Part shown: positions 25,021 to 35,984 of the stretch, piece by piece
Layout: each line of letters begins with the position of its first letter
Position numbering within the stretch: the stretch's first letter is position 1
Assembly (NCBI GenBank): GCA_965153455.1
Contig: OZ234496.1
Coordinates: 1,116,001-1,180,000, forward strand
Direction: 5' to 3'
Length of the DNA stretch: 64,000 bases
Source: Sphagnum compactum
Lineage: Eukaryota; Bryophyta; Sphagnopsida; Sphagnales
Notes under the pieces: model-generated
Databases searched by the model: none
What the model was told of the DNA's origin: nothing
The model's input: only the letters and a program-made list of their open reading frames with translations
Translations under genes and position numbers: made by a program

Positions 25021-25639
25021 TACTGAAATAGTACGTGGGTGGCCTATCCCCTGTGGAGCATGACTTGGCCCCTCTTCATGGTCTCCAAGCGTCATGGCAC
25101 TACTCATTTCCTCTTCACGAGGAATTTTTTTCCAACACATTTGTTGTTTCTTCATGTTTTTTGCAAATTCGGATTGTTTCTCCTCAAAATATGGCAACTT
25201 TTGGTGAAAAAAATTCCAAAAACACCATTTTGCACAGGATCCACATTTGTGGGTAGAGAAATGTGGATCAAGGAATCAAAAAGCCTGGTCTGTGGTCAGT
25301 ATTGAAATAGTGGGTGGGTGTCCAGTGAGGGTGTTTTTTTTTGGTATTAATTTATTAAATTATTACACTTCCACAATATCTTTTACTATGCACTTCTTAT
25401 GCATTTCATTCTTTTTATTTAAATCTTTAATGTGTATAGTTGTGCATGGTTTTGTTTCTTTTTTGATTGATCACCTTTTTTCCACATTTTCCTTTTGTTT
25501 ATTTTGATCTCCATTTACTTCTTTTTTTAATTAATTAATTTATTTTAGGTGACTAGGGTGTTGTCCATAGTGAGCCCTACTACGCCTCCATTTCAAAAAG
25601 TATGTGGAATTATCATATAACGAATGTCATCATTTTTCC

Positions 25640-27069
25640 AATGGGTGGTGTTCAATGTAATGCTTATCATTCAAAATCAACAATTTAAAAATTAGGGTTT
25701 CTTGTTGGTTCCATTGCAACCAATGATGAACCTATGTCATTGACTATTGAAGGCAAATGGCTTGAAACAATTATGCATATGATAAAATTTGAATTCTTGA
25801 ATTTGCATTATCCAAAAAAAATTCAACTCTTCATTTCAATTGCATTCATGATAAATTTTGATTCTTATTTATATCTGCCTTTTTTTCAAAAAGACATCCA
25901 ATAATTTATCCCACAAGTCGAAACCAGTTTGAAAGGTGAAGGTTTAGTTATTTGTTTGGCAATAATTCCTAATGATATTGTTTAGTGAGTGTGAAATGCA
26001 AACTTCATTTTGATGAATCAAAATCAATTTTTAAACAAAAACCCTTTTAAACATTAAGGTTGTTGATTATTTTTATATGACCTTTTTATAATTACTTTTA
26101 GTATACTAATATTTTATATATGTGAAAATTCCTTATATATATTTTTTGGTTTAAATAGCCCTTACTATAATCAATTTCATAGTTTGTTTTCTAGAAGAAA
26201 AGGAAAGTCCTCATACATCAATTTACATCAAGTGCCCAAAATAATTTTAAATGCAACTTTTTTGTATGTAAAGTAATTTTTCAATGAATTGTTTTTCTCA
26301 ATGCAAACAATTTTTCAATTAAGCAATTTTTCCATCTAAGCAATTTTTCAATACAATTTAAAGTTTTTCAATGCAAGGGTTTTTAAAAAGAAAAATGAAA
26401 ATGTAAATAATTTTGAATGAATCATTGATTTTTTTTTTTGGAATGTGTCTATGTGGGAACCATGCTTTTGTTTATATAGATATACATTAAATTAAAATTC
26501 AAAATAATGAAAACACCTTTATTAATTTTTGTTGATTCATCATTTGAACATGTAAATTATATTCATATGGCCTTCATCTAGTTTCAACAAAAAAATATGA
26601 AATAGGCAATTGTCGTTTTAATTCTATATTCTATTTATTCGATTATCATTTATCATGTCTTCAATTGAGGCAAAATAACATGGCACATTTGAAACAATTT
26701 TTATTGTTGAATACAAATAAAAGCCAACAATGTCATATTCGAGAATTAAATTCAAGTTTTTTGTTTGATTTGCATCAAGGCATGGTTAAACATCAATGTG
26801 TGATAAAAATGGCATTAAATGCTAATATGGGAGGTTTGTGGAAAGAGTTCATTGCAATATTTTGGACAATTCAATATCTACAAAAGCCAATTTACATTTG
26901 GAATAAAGTATCAAAACACATTATGTTTCAACGTGGGATGAATTTTCAATCTATCCCCAAGTATATATACCGTATAATTCTGAAAATTTTGAACCAATTA
27001 AAATTTATGTTAATGATCTATTCAGATTTTTGCTTACTTTTCAAGTTAATGATCCCAAAATTACCATAG
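25640..27069 (+). pseudogene. Unidentified degenerate coding sequence, repeat C copy 2
   Basis: Counterpart of 9,993-11,480. The 134-aa piece at 26,665-27,069 differs from copy 1 at only a few residues (QCHIREL for QCHVREL; LWKEFIAIF for LWKKFIAIF). The equivalent of the 63-aa piece near 25,725-25,925 is interrupted by a stop/frameshift after INFDS. An additional 78-aa ORF at 27,322 and a 69-aa ORF at 27,504 overlap. Conservation of one piece at protein level while the other decays suggests age rather than function. Not recognised. Confidence 0.4.
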
Positions 27070-27694
27070 ATTTAGATGGTTTTTCATTTCTTTTGGAATT
27101 AGTGGTGTAACAATCTACTATTCAATTATTGCAATTAGTTACATGTTTTTATTGGAATGAAAATTTTAATTTTGCATTATTGGACATTTTGTGAAATAAT
27201 TGAAATTCACCATTGGAGTATCTTGTTTCATTGTTCAACTCTTCTTGTAATACAAATATTACTAAAGAATAAATTAAAAAATTTATTCAATACTTATAAT
27301 TTTATTTGAAAAATAACACAAATGTTCATATTAATGAAATTGTGTTTAGTTTGTTCACTTCAATTTCCTTTACCAAAGTTTAAAAAATCCAAAATTCAAA
27401 TGGAACATTCCCATCTAATTGTTGAGCCTAATATAACACAATTTTTATTTTTATTTTTTGATTGGACACTTTATGACAATAACATTTCTCAATTATTGGA
27501 GGTTTGTCCAAATCTAACTTATTACACAAAAAATCTAAATTTAGTAACATGTTTCTAATTATTAAAAAACCTATATCACAAATTATGAATCACATGAAAA
27601 ATATATATATTATAAAATCACAAAAATCTTATATAAATAAAAAAGTGCAATCATCATATGTTCAATGCATTTTAGAAGAAATAAAAAAACCAAC

Positions 27695-27698
27695 ACTA
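27695..27698. repeat. Target site duplication, left (ACTA)
   Basis: ccaacACTA immediately precedes the element's TG. ACTA recurs at 37,380-37,383 after the element's CA. The intact site in the other C copy reads caacACTAca (reverse complement of 9,361-9,370). Ty3/gypsy elements usually make 5 bp. A fifth base is C on the left and A on the right, so one end may have mutated or overlap the LTR terminus. Confidence 0.8.
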
Positions 27699-28156
27699 TG
27701 TCGTGACGTGTAGTGTCGTGACGTACAGTGTTGTAAGGATGTAAATACGGAGTAAATTTTACTAAACAAAAAGATTAAAGCCAGTCAAATGTATAAACCA
27801 ATCAACTAAAAAGAGATGCATGCACACATATATATACAATGCACAAGTGAGGCTGAGATGAAATTTTCATGTATATTGAGATGCAAAGCAAGAAAGAAAT
27901 GAAGTGTATGTAGACGGTGGCCGTGCAATGGCTGCCGTGAGCATCTAGAAATCCTAGCTTATGATGGAGAAAACTCCTGACAAAGGATTCTAGAAAAACT
28001 AAAGGAGAAAGAAAGGTTTGGACCTTTTATACCGTCGTCAACAAACCCTAAGTATCTAATAGCGTACAGTCGCCTAAGACTGTACATCAACCCTAAAACA
28101 CACATGGGCATGCCCGTAACTGGCCATCATGTATGAGGCCATGTACGGGCATGACA
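27699..28156 (-). repeat. 3' LTR (modules X + Y)
   Basis: Reads TGTCGTGACG...GGGCATGACA on the + strand, a perfect TG/CA pair with 4-bp inverted ends. Module Y (27,876-28,156, 281 bp) is about 97% identical by eye to 37,098-37,379 and contains TATAAAAGG. Module X (27,699-27,875) is not found at the other end of the element, but is repeated at 28,159-28,334 just inside this LTR. Confidence 0.8.
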
Positions 28157-28158
28157 GC

Positions 28159-28334
28159 TGTCGTGACGTGTTGTGTCGTGACGTACAATGTCGTAAGGAT
28201 GTAAATACGGAGTAAATCTTACTAAACAAAAATATTAAAGCCAGTCAAATGTATAAACTAATCAACTAAAAAGAGATGCATGCACACATATATATACAAT
28301 GCATAAGTGAGGCTGAGATGAAATTCTCATGTAT
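28159..28334 (-). repeat. Extra copy of LTR module X between polypurine tract and 3' LTR
   Basis: TGTCGTGACGTGTTGTGTCG... to ...aaattctcatgtat duplicates 27,699-27,875 with about a dozen differences. In element orientation it directly follows the G8 tract, where an LTR should begin. Confidence 0.8.
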
Positions 28335-28345
28335 CCCCCCCCATA
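28335..28345 (-). other. Polypurine tract
   Basis: Eight consecutive C on the + strand read as ATGGGGGGGGAT in element orientation. It is the only strong purine run between the PHD-encoding region and the LTR sequences, so it is the likely plus-strand primer. Confidence 0.65.
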
Positions 28346-28383
28346 CCTGAGCCGGGAAAAGCATGGTATGGTCTGAGTAGGAA

Positions 28384-28570
28384 TCAAGGTGCTGTAGGAG
28401 AACATGATGAACAGTACCAATTGCCAACGGGAACTTGAGTGAGCTCCGGCTTGAGGCAGAAGAGATGGTATCCACCATTACAGTTGTCGCAAAGCAGCAT
28501 CTGATCAGCATCGTCCGTCCTCTGACATACCTGACATGGATAATCAAGTGGAGGAATCCAAGTCGACGTG
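28384..28570 (-). other. PHD zinc-finger region at the C-terminus of integrase
   Basis: The last ~60 residues of the pol reading frame contain CQVC, LLCDNC, YHLFCLKP and NWYCSSC. This is the C4HC3 zinc-binding pattern of a PHD finger, with the aromatic residue two before the last Cys pair. PHD fingers read histone H3 tails (K4 methylation state) in the nucleus. It follows the integrase SH3-like segment and the NCAPCHLPNLDP phrase, and the frame ends shortly after. Plant chromoviruses place a chromodomain at this position. A PHD finger would be an analogous way to steer the integration complex to chosen chromatin. That function is inference. Confidence 0.88.
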
Positions 28571-31208
28571 ATGATAGTAGGGTCCAAGTTTGGCAGGTGG
28601 CAAGGCGCACAATTTTTGGAATGATCCCGAATTGTGCGTCCGTCAGCTCCTTGTAGCTCCAACACACCTGAAGGCCTGATCGCCTTAATCCTCAAGATAG
28701 TGCAACCGGAAGAAGTGTCTAAAGTATCATTGGGTTGTCGCTGAAGATACACAAAATCACCAACATCAAATTGTCTCACCTTAGGTTTGTAACTGCCACC
28801 TCGTGTGTGTGCATACCGTAAGGTGTCTCGATGTTGTGCAATGGACAGGTTTTCCATGGCCATGGGCATAACCCTCCTGAATAGAGTAGCCCTTTCTGCA
28901 ATGACCCTAGCCCAAGTGGCTGGGGAATCCAAGTCCACAACCTGGTGCATTTGAGCAGTAATGGAAGAAGGTGGAATGGGGTGTCTCCCAAAAAGTAAAA
29001 AGTAAGGAGAGAAATGAGATAAAGAGGCGTGTTTGGACATCCTATAACCCATGGCGATGTAAGGGAGGGCCAAGTCCCAATCCTCTTTGTTCTTAGTGAG
29101 GCAAATCTTCCGAAGTCCTTTCTTGCACGTTTGAACCATCCTTTCTGCAAGGCCATCAGCTTGGGCTTGATCTCTTGAAGTCCGACGATGGTCAATGAGA
29201 GCGTGGTCAAGTAGGTCTTGGAATTCTCCCCTGAATTCTGATCCTTGATCAGTAAGGCACTGAGCACAAGCCCCAAACCTACTTAGAACCTGTTGTAAGA
29301 AAGCTTGGCTAGTGCTATGTGATGACTTGTCTGGTAGCGCAACAAGTTTGACCCACTTTGAAAAATGCCAATCATAATCATGATGTAGACATTACCCCTG
29401 GAGGTCTGTGGTAATTCTCCAGCTAAATCACATGACCAACGATAGAACATGCCCTGAATAGGTAGTGGAGAAAAGGTGAGCTGTCGAGAGGAGAAGGAAG
29501 CTCTCACTCTATCACATTGTTCACACCTAGCGATGACGTCCCGGACTTGAGCATACATACCTCTCCAATGGTAATGAGGAGCGAGAAGGCTATAAGTACG
29601 CTTAACTCCAAAGTGTCCAAGCTCCGAGTGTACCTTCTGAATAAGACCAAGCCGTTCATGTGGTGGTGGAACCACTCTGTCGCCTTGTGGTAAGCATCGG
29701 ACGAGGTGATTGTCCTTCCATGAGTAGCGTTTGGATCGTTGTTGTATGCGATCCCGCTGACTTGATGTAATTTGGGGAGGGTATTCCCCATGTTGAAGAA
29801 ACCTCAGAGTGTCCAAGTCCTCCCATATATCCAAAATGGGATGCTCAACTAGGTTACATTGCAGTAGTGCAAGATAACTAGAGGCATAAGATAAATGTAC
29901 AGCCGGAATCTGGTCGAAGTCTTGCCTGGCTTCTGAGAAATCTTCAAAGGTAGTGAGGGGTCTCCGCGACATGGTATCCGCGTTCTGATGTGTAATACCA
30001 GGTTGGTGAATAACCTTGAACTCATACTCCTGAAGTATAAGCGCCCAACGAGCTAACTTACCAGTAAGCTTATCATTGGTCATCAACCACTTGATAGGCT
30101 GGTGGTCAGTATACAAAGTGAACTCAGTGCCATAAAGATAGGGCCTGAAATGTATGACGGCCCATACAACAGCAAGACACTCCCCCTCGTATGAAGAGTA
30201 GTTGCTCTCAGCCTTGTTGTTGCTTCGGGATGCATAGGCGATAACATATTCCTTGCCATCCTCATCAAGTTGGCCAAGAATAGCACCAATACCAAGAGCA
30301 CTCCAGTCAGTGTGTAGAATGAAAACCTTGCTGAAATCAGGTCTTCTCAGAATGGGGAACTCTGAAAGCTTTTCCTTGAGTGTCTTGAAAGCTTCCTGAG
30401 CCTCTTCACTCCATGTCCAAGCAACATCCTTCTTTAACAATGAATAGAGAGGATGAGCAATAGTATTGAAGTCTTGGACATAAATCCTGTAGTAATTACA
30501 TAGTCCGATGAAGCTCCTCAAAGTGTGAACATCAGTAGGATCAGGCATCTCCAAAATGGCTACTACTTTGGCCCAATGAGCCAAAATACCATTTGGCAAA
30601 ATTCTATGTCCAAGGTAGACTACTGAGGTGATAGCAAACTCACACTTTTTAGGATGGATCTTCATATTGACTTCGTGGAGCCTCTTGAATAACTCCTCAA
30701 GATGAGCCAAGTGCTGCAGGAATCCCTTACTATGCACTAGGACATCATCTATGTAGCATTTCAGGAAATCTGCCCCTTCGAGAACCTGGTCCATGACTCG
30801 CTGAAAGAAGACAGGTGCATTCTTCAATCCAAAAGGCATCACAAGCCATTCCCACAACTTGTTGCTTCCATGGAATGCCGTTTTCTTGCGATCCTTTGCA
30901 ACGAGCACAATCTGGTTGAAGCTTTGCCTCAGATCCACAATTGTGAAGATGTTTGAGTCTCCAATGCTATCAAACAGTTCTTCAGGGATGGGCATGGGGT
31001 ACCTGTCCTGAGGTGTAACCAAGTTCAAAGGCCTATAATCCCCGCACATCCTTTTCTCAGTCCATAATCCAGCTGAATCTTTCTTTGCTGGCATTACTGT
31101 GGCGGCTGCGAAATCAGAACTTGATGGCTGAATGAGACCGGCCTCATGGAGCTCTTTGCATCTTTCATCTACCAATTCCCATTCATGTTTGCTCAACCTA
31201 TGCCTCCT
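28384..31208 (-). pseudogene. pol: pol, 3' part: reverse transcriptase, RNase H, integrase, PHD finger
   Basis: Frame opens after a TGA at 31,209 and runs to 29,283, continuing in the -1-shifted frame to 28,384. Reverse transcriptase: MCGDYRPLN, FTIVDLRQ (first catalytic Asp), MPFGLKNAP, YIDDVLVHS (YxDD). RNase H: LHTDWSALGIGAILGQ, ECLAVVWAV, LYTDHQPIKWL. Integrase: HHCC finger (HSELGHFG...CEQCDRV), then the DDE core WSCDLAGE, LTDQGSEF, GLAERMVQ, then the VGDFVYLQRQ segment. One base is missing near 29,368: restoring frame at that point would place HFSKWVKL after the MIMIG run. The enzymes copy element RNA into DNA and integrate it. This copy cannot make an uninterrupted product. Confidence 0.93.
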
Positions 31209-31211
31209 TCA

Positions 31212-32657
31212 ATAGACGGGTGTCTCATCTGTAAGGTCTATAGAGAACTGCATGGTCTTACACCTACCTAAGTCTTTCATTGAGAATGCGAACACATTTT
31301 CATACTTAATTAGCAAGTCTGTGACCTGGTCTCTCTCCTTCTTGGTGAGCTGGTTCCCCATAACAAAAGGGTAGTTGGAAACACATGGAATGGAGTTGGA
31401 AAGTGTGTTTGAAGAACCTGATGTATTGGGTTCTCCATTATCCAACTCCGTAGATTCGTAGAAGGTTGTAATTGTTTCTCCAGAAGCTGATGTACCTCCA
31501 GGTGTATTAGACATAACTTGAGTCAAATTACATGGTACCTCCTCCCCCCCAACACTGAGAGTGAAATGTAGAGTGTTGAAGATAGGCAAGTGTACTTGGT
31601 CGGGGTGCCATGTGGTTGCATCGTCAGAGCTGCAAGCTGATTGAGTCAGTGTTGGTGTTGTGTACATTTGAAAGAGTACGCAGGTTACCAACAACCATGT
31701 AAGGGAGTTCAGGTCCATGCTTCTCCCCAGTAGAGCGTTACGCTCCAATCTAGTCACCTTGGTGTGACTAGTAGTGCCAGTTTGGAACCCCAGAGCCCTT
31801 TCTCTTTCTTCTGGGCTTGGTTCATCCCAAGTGGCTGAAGCATGACGATACACCAAGCCTGGTCCATCTCCCTGAAAGGCGTGTGCTCCAGGGAAGGAGA
31901 CAAAGGTGGGCCAAGCACCTCTTGGTTTTCCTATTGTATTCGCAGGAAACCAAGGAGGTTTCTCTTGCCTTGTAACTGGTTGGCAAGAACTTTGATCATC
32001 CAATATGTGAGAAACTTGCAGGTTCGGGTCTCTGATAGTGTATTTCAGAGCTAGCTACAGAACTAAGAGTGGTGCCAAGTTGGTCCACCAATTGCGTAGC
32101 CGGTGCGCATAGGAACCGCATTGTGCCGCATCAAGTAAGAGCGGCTCTCCAAGGTAATGCTTGACCAGTGTGTAGTGCTCCTGGACTTTCTCCCTCTGAT
32201 CAAGCTAAGAAGGAGTGTTCTCAATTACATAACCAAGTGTAGGAGAAATGGATTGAGCCCAGGTGATCAATCGTACCATGTCCGTGAAAAGACCAGATCT
32301 TGTGTCACTCAAGCCTTCTCTAAATCCAGCCGCTGAAAATCCTTGACACTCCCAACCTGAAATGATGAGGTCGACAGGGCCAAGTAATTCCATATGCTTC
32401 TTCTGAATTAGTTGTATATCAGAGGGCAAAAATGTGAAACTAGCCTTCCATGCGGTGGTTGCAAATTGTTGCGGAAATCTTGTTGTGAACTCTCTCATTC
32501 TTGATGCCGCCACTTGCCTTGCAATAGGATCAATGTCTACGTAGAAATACCTCCGAACCACCATCCCTGACTGTAGTAGGGCTTCGAGACCTGTACCAAT
32601 ACCACCAAAGAACTCTAGTAATGTAATCCCTTCCTTAGGTGGTGTCCAGGTGATTAG
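31212..32657 (-). pseudogene. Cytosine-5 DNA methyltransferase domain embedded in pol
   Basis: Between the protease and reverse transcriptase parts, in the same frame, lie the C5-methyltransferase motifs in canonical order. They are motif I LLEFFGGIGTG, motif II YFYVDIDPIA, motif IV SGWECQGFSAAG (catalytic Cys), motif V GLSDTRSGLF, motif VI YVIENTPS, motif VIII AHRLRNWWTNLAP, and the IX/X region WPTFVS, EERERALGF, LLGRSMDLNSLTWLL. The order is unpermuted, unlike plant DRM enzymes. The domain is about 320 residues, enough for a full catalytic fold with a short target-recognition region and no visible N-terminal regulatory domains. Motif IV has Glu where Pro is usual before Cys. In-frame TAGs at 32,205 (just after motif VI), 32,055 and 32,658 interrupt it. 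A Ser/Thr-rich linker (31,650-31,330) leads into the RT. Known C5 enzymes transfer methyl from AdoMet to cytosine; the retroelement role is inference. Confidence 0.9.
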
Positions 32658-33791
32658 CTAACGAAGTAATGGCTTAATCGGTTCGCCATGGCTCTCCATG
32701 CTCTCAAAACTAGACAAAGCTTTGACCAAAGGCTTGTGAGCTACTTTGAACCTTTGTAAAACCTCTGGTCCATGTTGAATGTCAGTAGGAACCACCTTCA
32801 AGCTTTCAGTAGCTTGAGCGTAAGCTATCTCCTCCTCATCTCCCTTTATCCATTCGTGGCTAGCTTGTTGGATGTAGGAAATGGTGTGTGCTTCCTTGAG
32901 CATACAATGGTGAGCCATAGGACTATGGTTCCCATGTAAATCAAGGGGTATGTATCCCAGGTGGTGGCCATCAGTCTCCCAATCCACTCGGTAGTATGCA
33001 TGTTCGAACCAGTTGTCAATTGTGAAACCTGGTGGAAACAGGGCCTCTTGCCCAATGAGCACATCATAACTTGTGGCATTGGTGACTAAACATCTAACCT
33101 GTAAGCAAAGCTCCTGATCTGTACCTTCATTGAACTTAAGTGCAATCAAATCCGAGCTTTCCCCAAGTACCTCCTCTACGCTCCCACTAGCGGTGCGAAT
33201 CTGCCACATAGATTTCCGTAGTTTGGAGTCAAGCATGCCCATCTTCTTGGCGAATTGAACTCCAAGAATCACTGGTTGGGCACCTGTGTCAAGAAGTACC
33301 ACTCTAGGTGTATGTCCTCCCACTTGGATTGCTGACCCAGTATTGTCGACAATGGCAACTCCGGTGGCGATGGAAGTTCTCTCACTAGGTACCACCTTCG
33401 GAAATGAGTGAGAGACTTTGTGGAGAGAATGGCTATCCACAACACCTTTGCTGAGTAACAAATCCACAAGTGAGGTGTTCTGAACTCCCTTCTGATATGT
33501 GAATGTAGAATCAGAGGTAGGAAAGCCCACTAGTTTAGCCATGCTAGTACTAGTGATCAGATTACGAACGCCATCTACAACACGTGAGCCAATCGAATGT
33601 CTCTCCAAGGTGTTGGATGGGACCTCTGTAGCATGTGGATCAGGGCTTGGTAGAGGACCTGATGTAGTGTTCAAGGTATCCTCTAAGATTGCAATCATGT
33701 CCTTGGTGCTTAGCTTCAAATCTTGAAAACTAAACAATGGTGTACTCACAAGCTTTTGCGTCACTTCATGCATTTGAAGTTGGCATTCCAT
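32658..33791 (-). pseudogene. pol: pol, 5' part: aspartic protease
   Basis: A 377-residue open segment in frame with gag, from which it is separated by a single TAG at 33,795. The retropepsin active site is VVLLDTGAQPVILG, about residue 165, followed by a flap-like segment and DVLIGQEALF. Such proteases act as dimers to cut the Gag-Pol polyprotein inside the particle. The single separating stop (GAT TAG CTT) could be programmed readthrough. It could equally be decay, since the other five stops in this frame look like decay. The segment ends at a TAG directly before methyltransferase motif I. Confidence 0.88.
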
Positions 33792-33794
33792 AAG

Positions 33795-35736
33795 CTAATC
33801 AGTGGAAAATTGTGTGTTTTCCTGATGTACATGTACTCCTGGGACACGAGAATTTGATGCCCTAACAGCTTGTGGTGTAGGAGTCTCCTCCCCCCTCGCC
33901 AACAAGGTGTGTTCTTCTTCCATGTTGAGAGGACGAAAAGATTGTGGCATGACTGCTCGAGCTCCTCTAGCCCTGGTAATAGGACTTGAACCAGATGCAA
34001 GTCCATCAGTCTGAATTACCTGCCTAGCGGCAGAGACTCTGGGTGCCACACTAGCTTCTTGTGCCGCGACATAGGAAGGGCAAAAAGAAGTAGCAAATTC
34101 TGGTGTGGGACTAGAATTGTGTGGAGTGGAAAGAACGTACTCCCCAACCATGGCATCGTGTGGAAGGCCATATAACGACCTAGGAGGTCCCTCTCGTGAT
34201 CCTGAACCTTGTACATGTTGGGCATGACTAGCTGGTTGGGAAGACTTGCCTTCTAGATTAGCAAGTTGAGCCCTCAATGATTCGAGTTCATTTTGTAAAG
34301 TCTGAACTTGAATTGCATGGGCTTGAAGCACCTCCCTCTTGTCAGCATTGTGCTCCTTCTTCTTAACATTCTTGTTGGAATTACCCTTGGTGGGTAAAGC
34401 CTGAGTGGAAGGCTGAAGTGCCTTGGCTTTTGGTTGAGGGACAGCGGAAGATGTTGGCAGATTTTGCCGTTGTAATCGGAGTTGCTTCCGCTCTGGGAAC
34501 TTGGCAAAACAGACAGATTCCTGATGTCCCTCTTTCCCACAATAATCACAAAAGAGATCCTCGGAAGGAATGTTGCACTCACTAGCTTTGTGGGCAGGAT
34601 TGCCGCAGTAGTTGCAAGAAGGTAGGATGGGTGTAGCCGAGTGCACTGCTTTAGTCCTTGAAGAAGAATGTGATGATCTAATTGGCGCAGCTTGTGTAGG
34701 TTGAGGCCTTAAACGTGATGGAGGCCTCATAGTGCTGGCCTCATGGTGTGCATGAGCCAGTTCCAACTTTTCGGAAACGTTGTACACATCCAGCAACGTG
34801 TACGAGTCTCCAAATTCTGCAAAGACTCGTTGCAAAACCTGTGCGTGGAGTGTTGGAGTACCTTCCAAAGAACGAAGATACCGGTGGGCAGCTTATAAGT
34901 CGGTGATGCTCTGGGTATCCTCTTTGAGTTTGAGAAGCCTCCTGTAAAGCATCTTGAGGGTTTCATCCTTCTGCCGAGAGAAGGTGGCGAGCTGCAGAAT
35001 TTTTTCGGAACTTTTGACTGGAAATTCCAGCTCAAGAATTCGGAAGAATTCCCCCACTGGATCAGCAAAAGCTGGTGCATCGGTGGTGGGAGGAATGTTT
35101 GCAGTCGCAACAATGAGTTGTTGAGGAGAAAGGTTTACTGAGGTAGGTACCGGGTCTGGATTATTCGACACAGTCCCGTGATGTGCAATTGCAGCTTGCA
35201 ATGCAGCTTGAGAGGCGGTGGCGATGGCTATGGCGTAAGCTGGATTGGGAATCTGGGTGATGCCCAAAATCCTTGTAGAATGTTGCTCGTAGACATCCAA
35301 TGCCTCATAATGCACATAACGAGCCAATTGTTTGAATGCAAACGCCTCGGTGTAATTAGCGCCATACTTGAGCTCCAATTCACAAACCACAGTTGAGAAA
35401 GTTGCCTTGAACTCCCTCAAAGAAATAGTACCTGGCCTTCCGCTGAACTTCTCAATTCTCCCAGAGGAACAGCTGACCTCCATGGTGTATATGGGTGTTG
35501 AAGTCACAGCTTGCCAAATGGGCTCCAAATGGGCTCTGGTGTGTTGTTGATGTAGTGTAACCCAAACCTGAATTCCTAATAGGAGTTGTACTAGATGATG
35601 ATGGTGCTGTGGATGCTTGGTGGTACCGTCGTGAGGATCGTGAACTCAAAGATATTGGTTCAAAGGGTTGTGTGTTACTTCGTAACTGATACCTTGGCTC
35701 TGGATGAGTAATGCTACTTTCATCATCCGAGGACAT
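33795..35736 (-). pseudogene. gag: gag (capsid and CCHC nucleocapsid)
   Basis: The first ATG after the leader (35,736) opens a 94-aa Ser/Thr-rich frame. The main gag frame, open by 35,528, overlaps it one base out of register and contains FSGRPGTISLREF, YVHYEALDVYEQ and FRILELEFPV, the usual retrotransposon-gag pattern. After an in-frame TAA at 34,893 it continues with two zinc knuckles, CNYCGNPAHKASEC and CDYCGKEGHQESVC (CX2CX4HX4C), a Lys-rich patch, a short coiled-coil-like segment (LQNELESLRAQLANLEG) and a Pro/Ser-rich tail to the TAG at 33,795. Gag forms the particle and binds element RNA. Whether the N-terminal overlap is a true frameshift mutation or an alternative start is unclear. 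Confidence 0.85.
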
Positions 35737-35984
35737 GGTGTTGTCCCATGCCCCAAAATTTTGTACTAATATAATCCCTCAATTACAAAATTCTAACACA
35801 ATGTATGGTTTGAATCTCCCTAATCGCAGGACAGTAGTACGGCAGAATGCAACAAGATAAGCTACAAGACACAAGACAACAAGACCACAAGATGCACGAC
35901 CACAATGTGTAGAACGCAGGACTGCATTAAGGTATCACGTAAGACGTCAAGGCGGCAGGACAGCAGGGCACAAGACGGTAGGTG

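Larger units (their letters stand above)
25020..27698 (+). repeat. Inverted repeat block C, copy 2 (left of retrotransposon)
   Basis: Reverse complement of 14,910-14,600 followed by 11,705-9,366. The match continues on the far side of the retrotransposon at 37,384-37,460. The same degenerate coding sequence is present on the + strand. Confidence 0.88.

Noticed and set aside
24784-25507. Several 70-137 aa ORFs on both strands, also seen at 14,457-14,914
   Set aside because: They overlap in three or more frames of the same repeated DNA and resemble no family.
31650-31750. Membrane segment (LTWLLVTCVLF) suggesting an envelope gene
   Set aside because: It is the hydrophobic end of methyltransferase motif X, in frame with the rest of the domain.
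33795-33797. Programmed TAG readthrough between gag and pol
   Set aside because: Possible in principle, but five other stops in the same frame look like decay and this copy alone cannot distinguish them. Kept only as a caveat.
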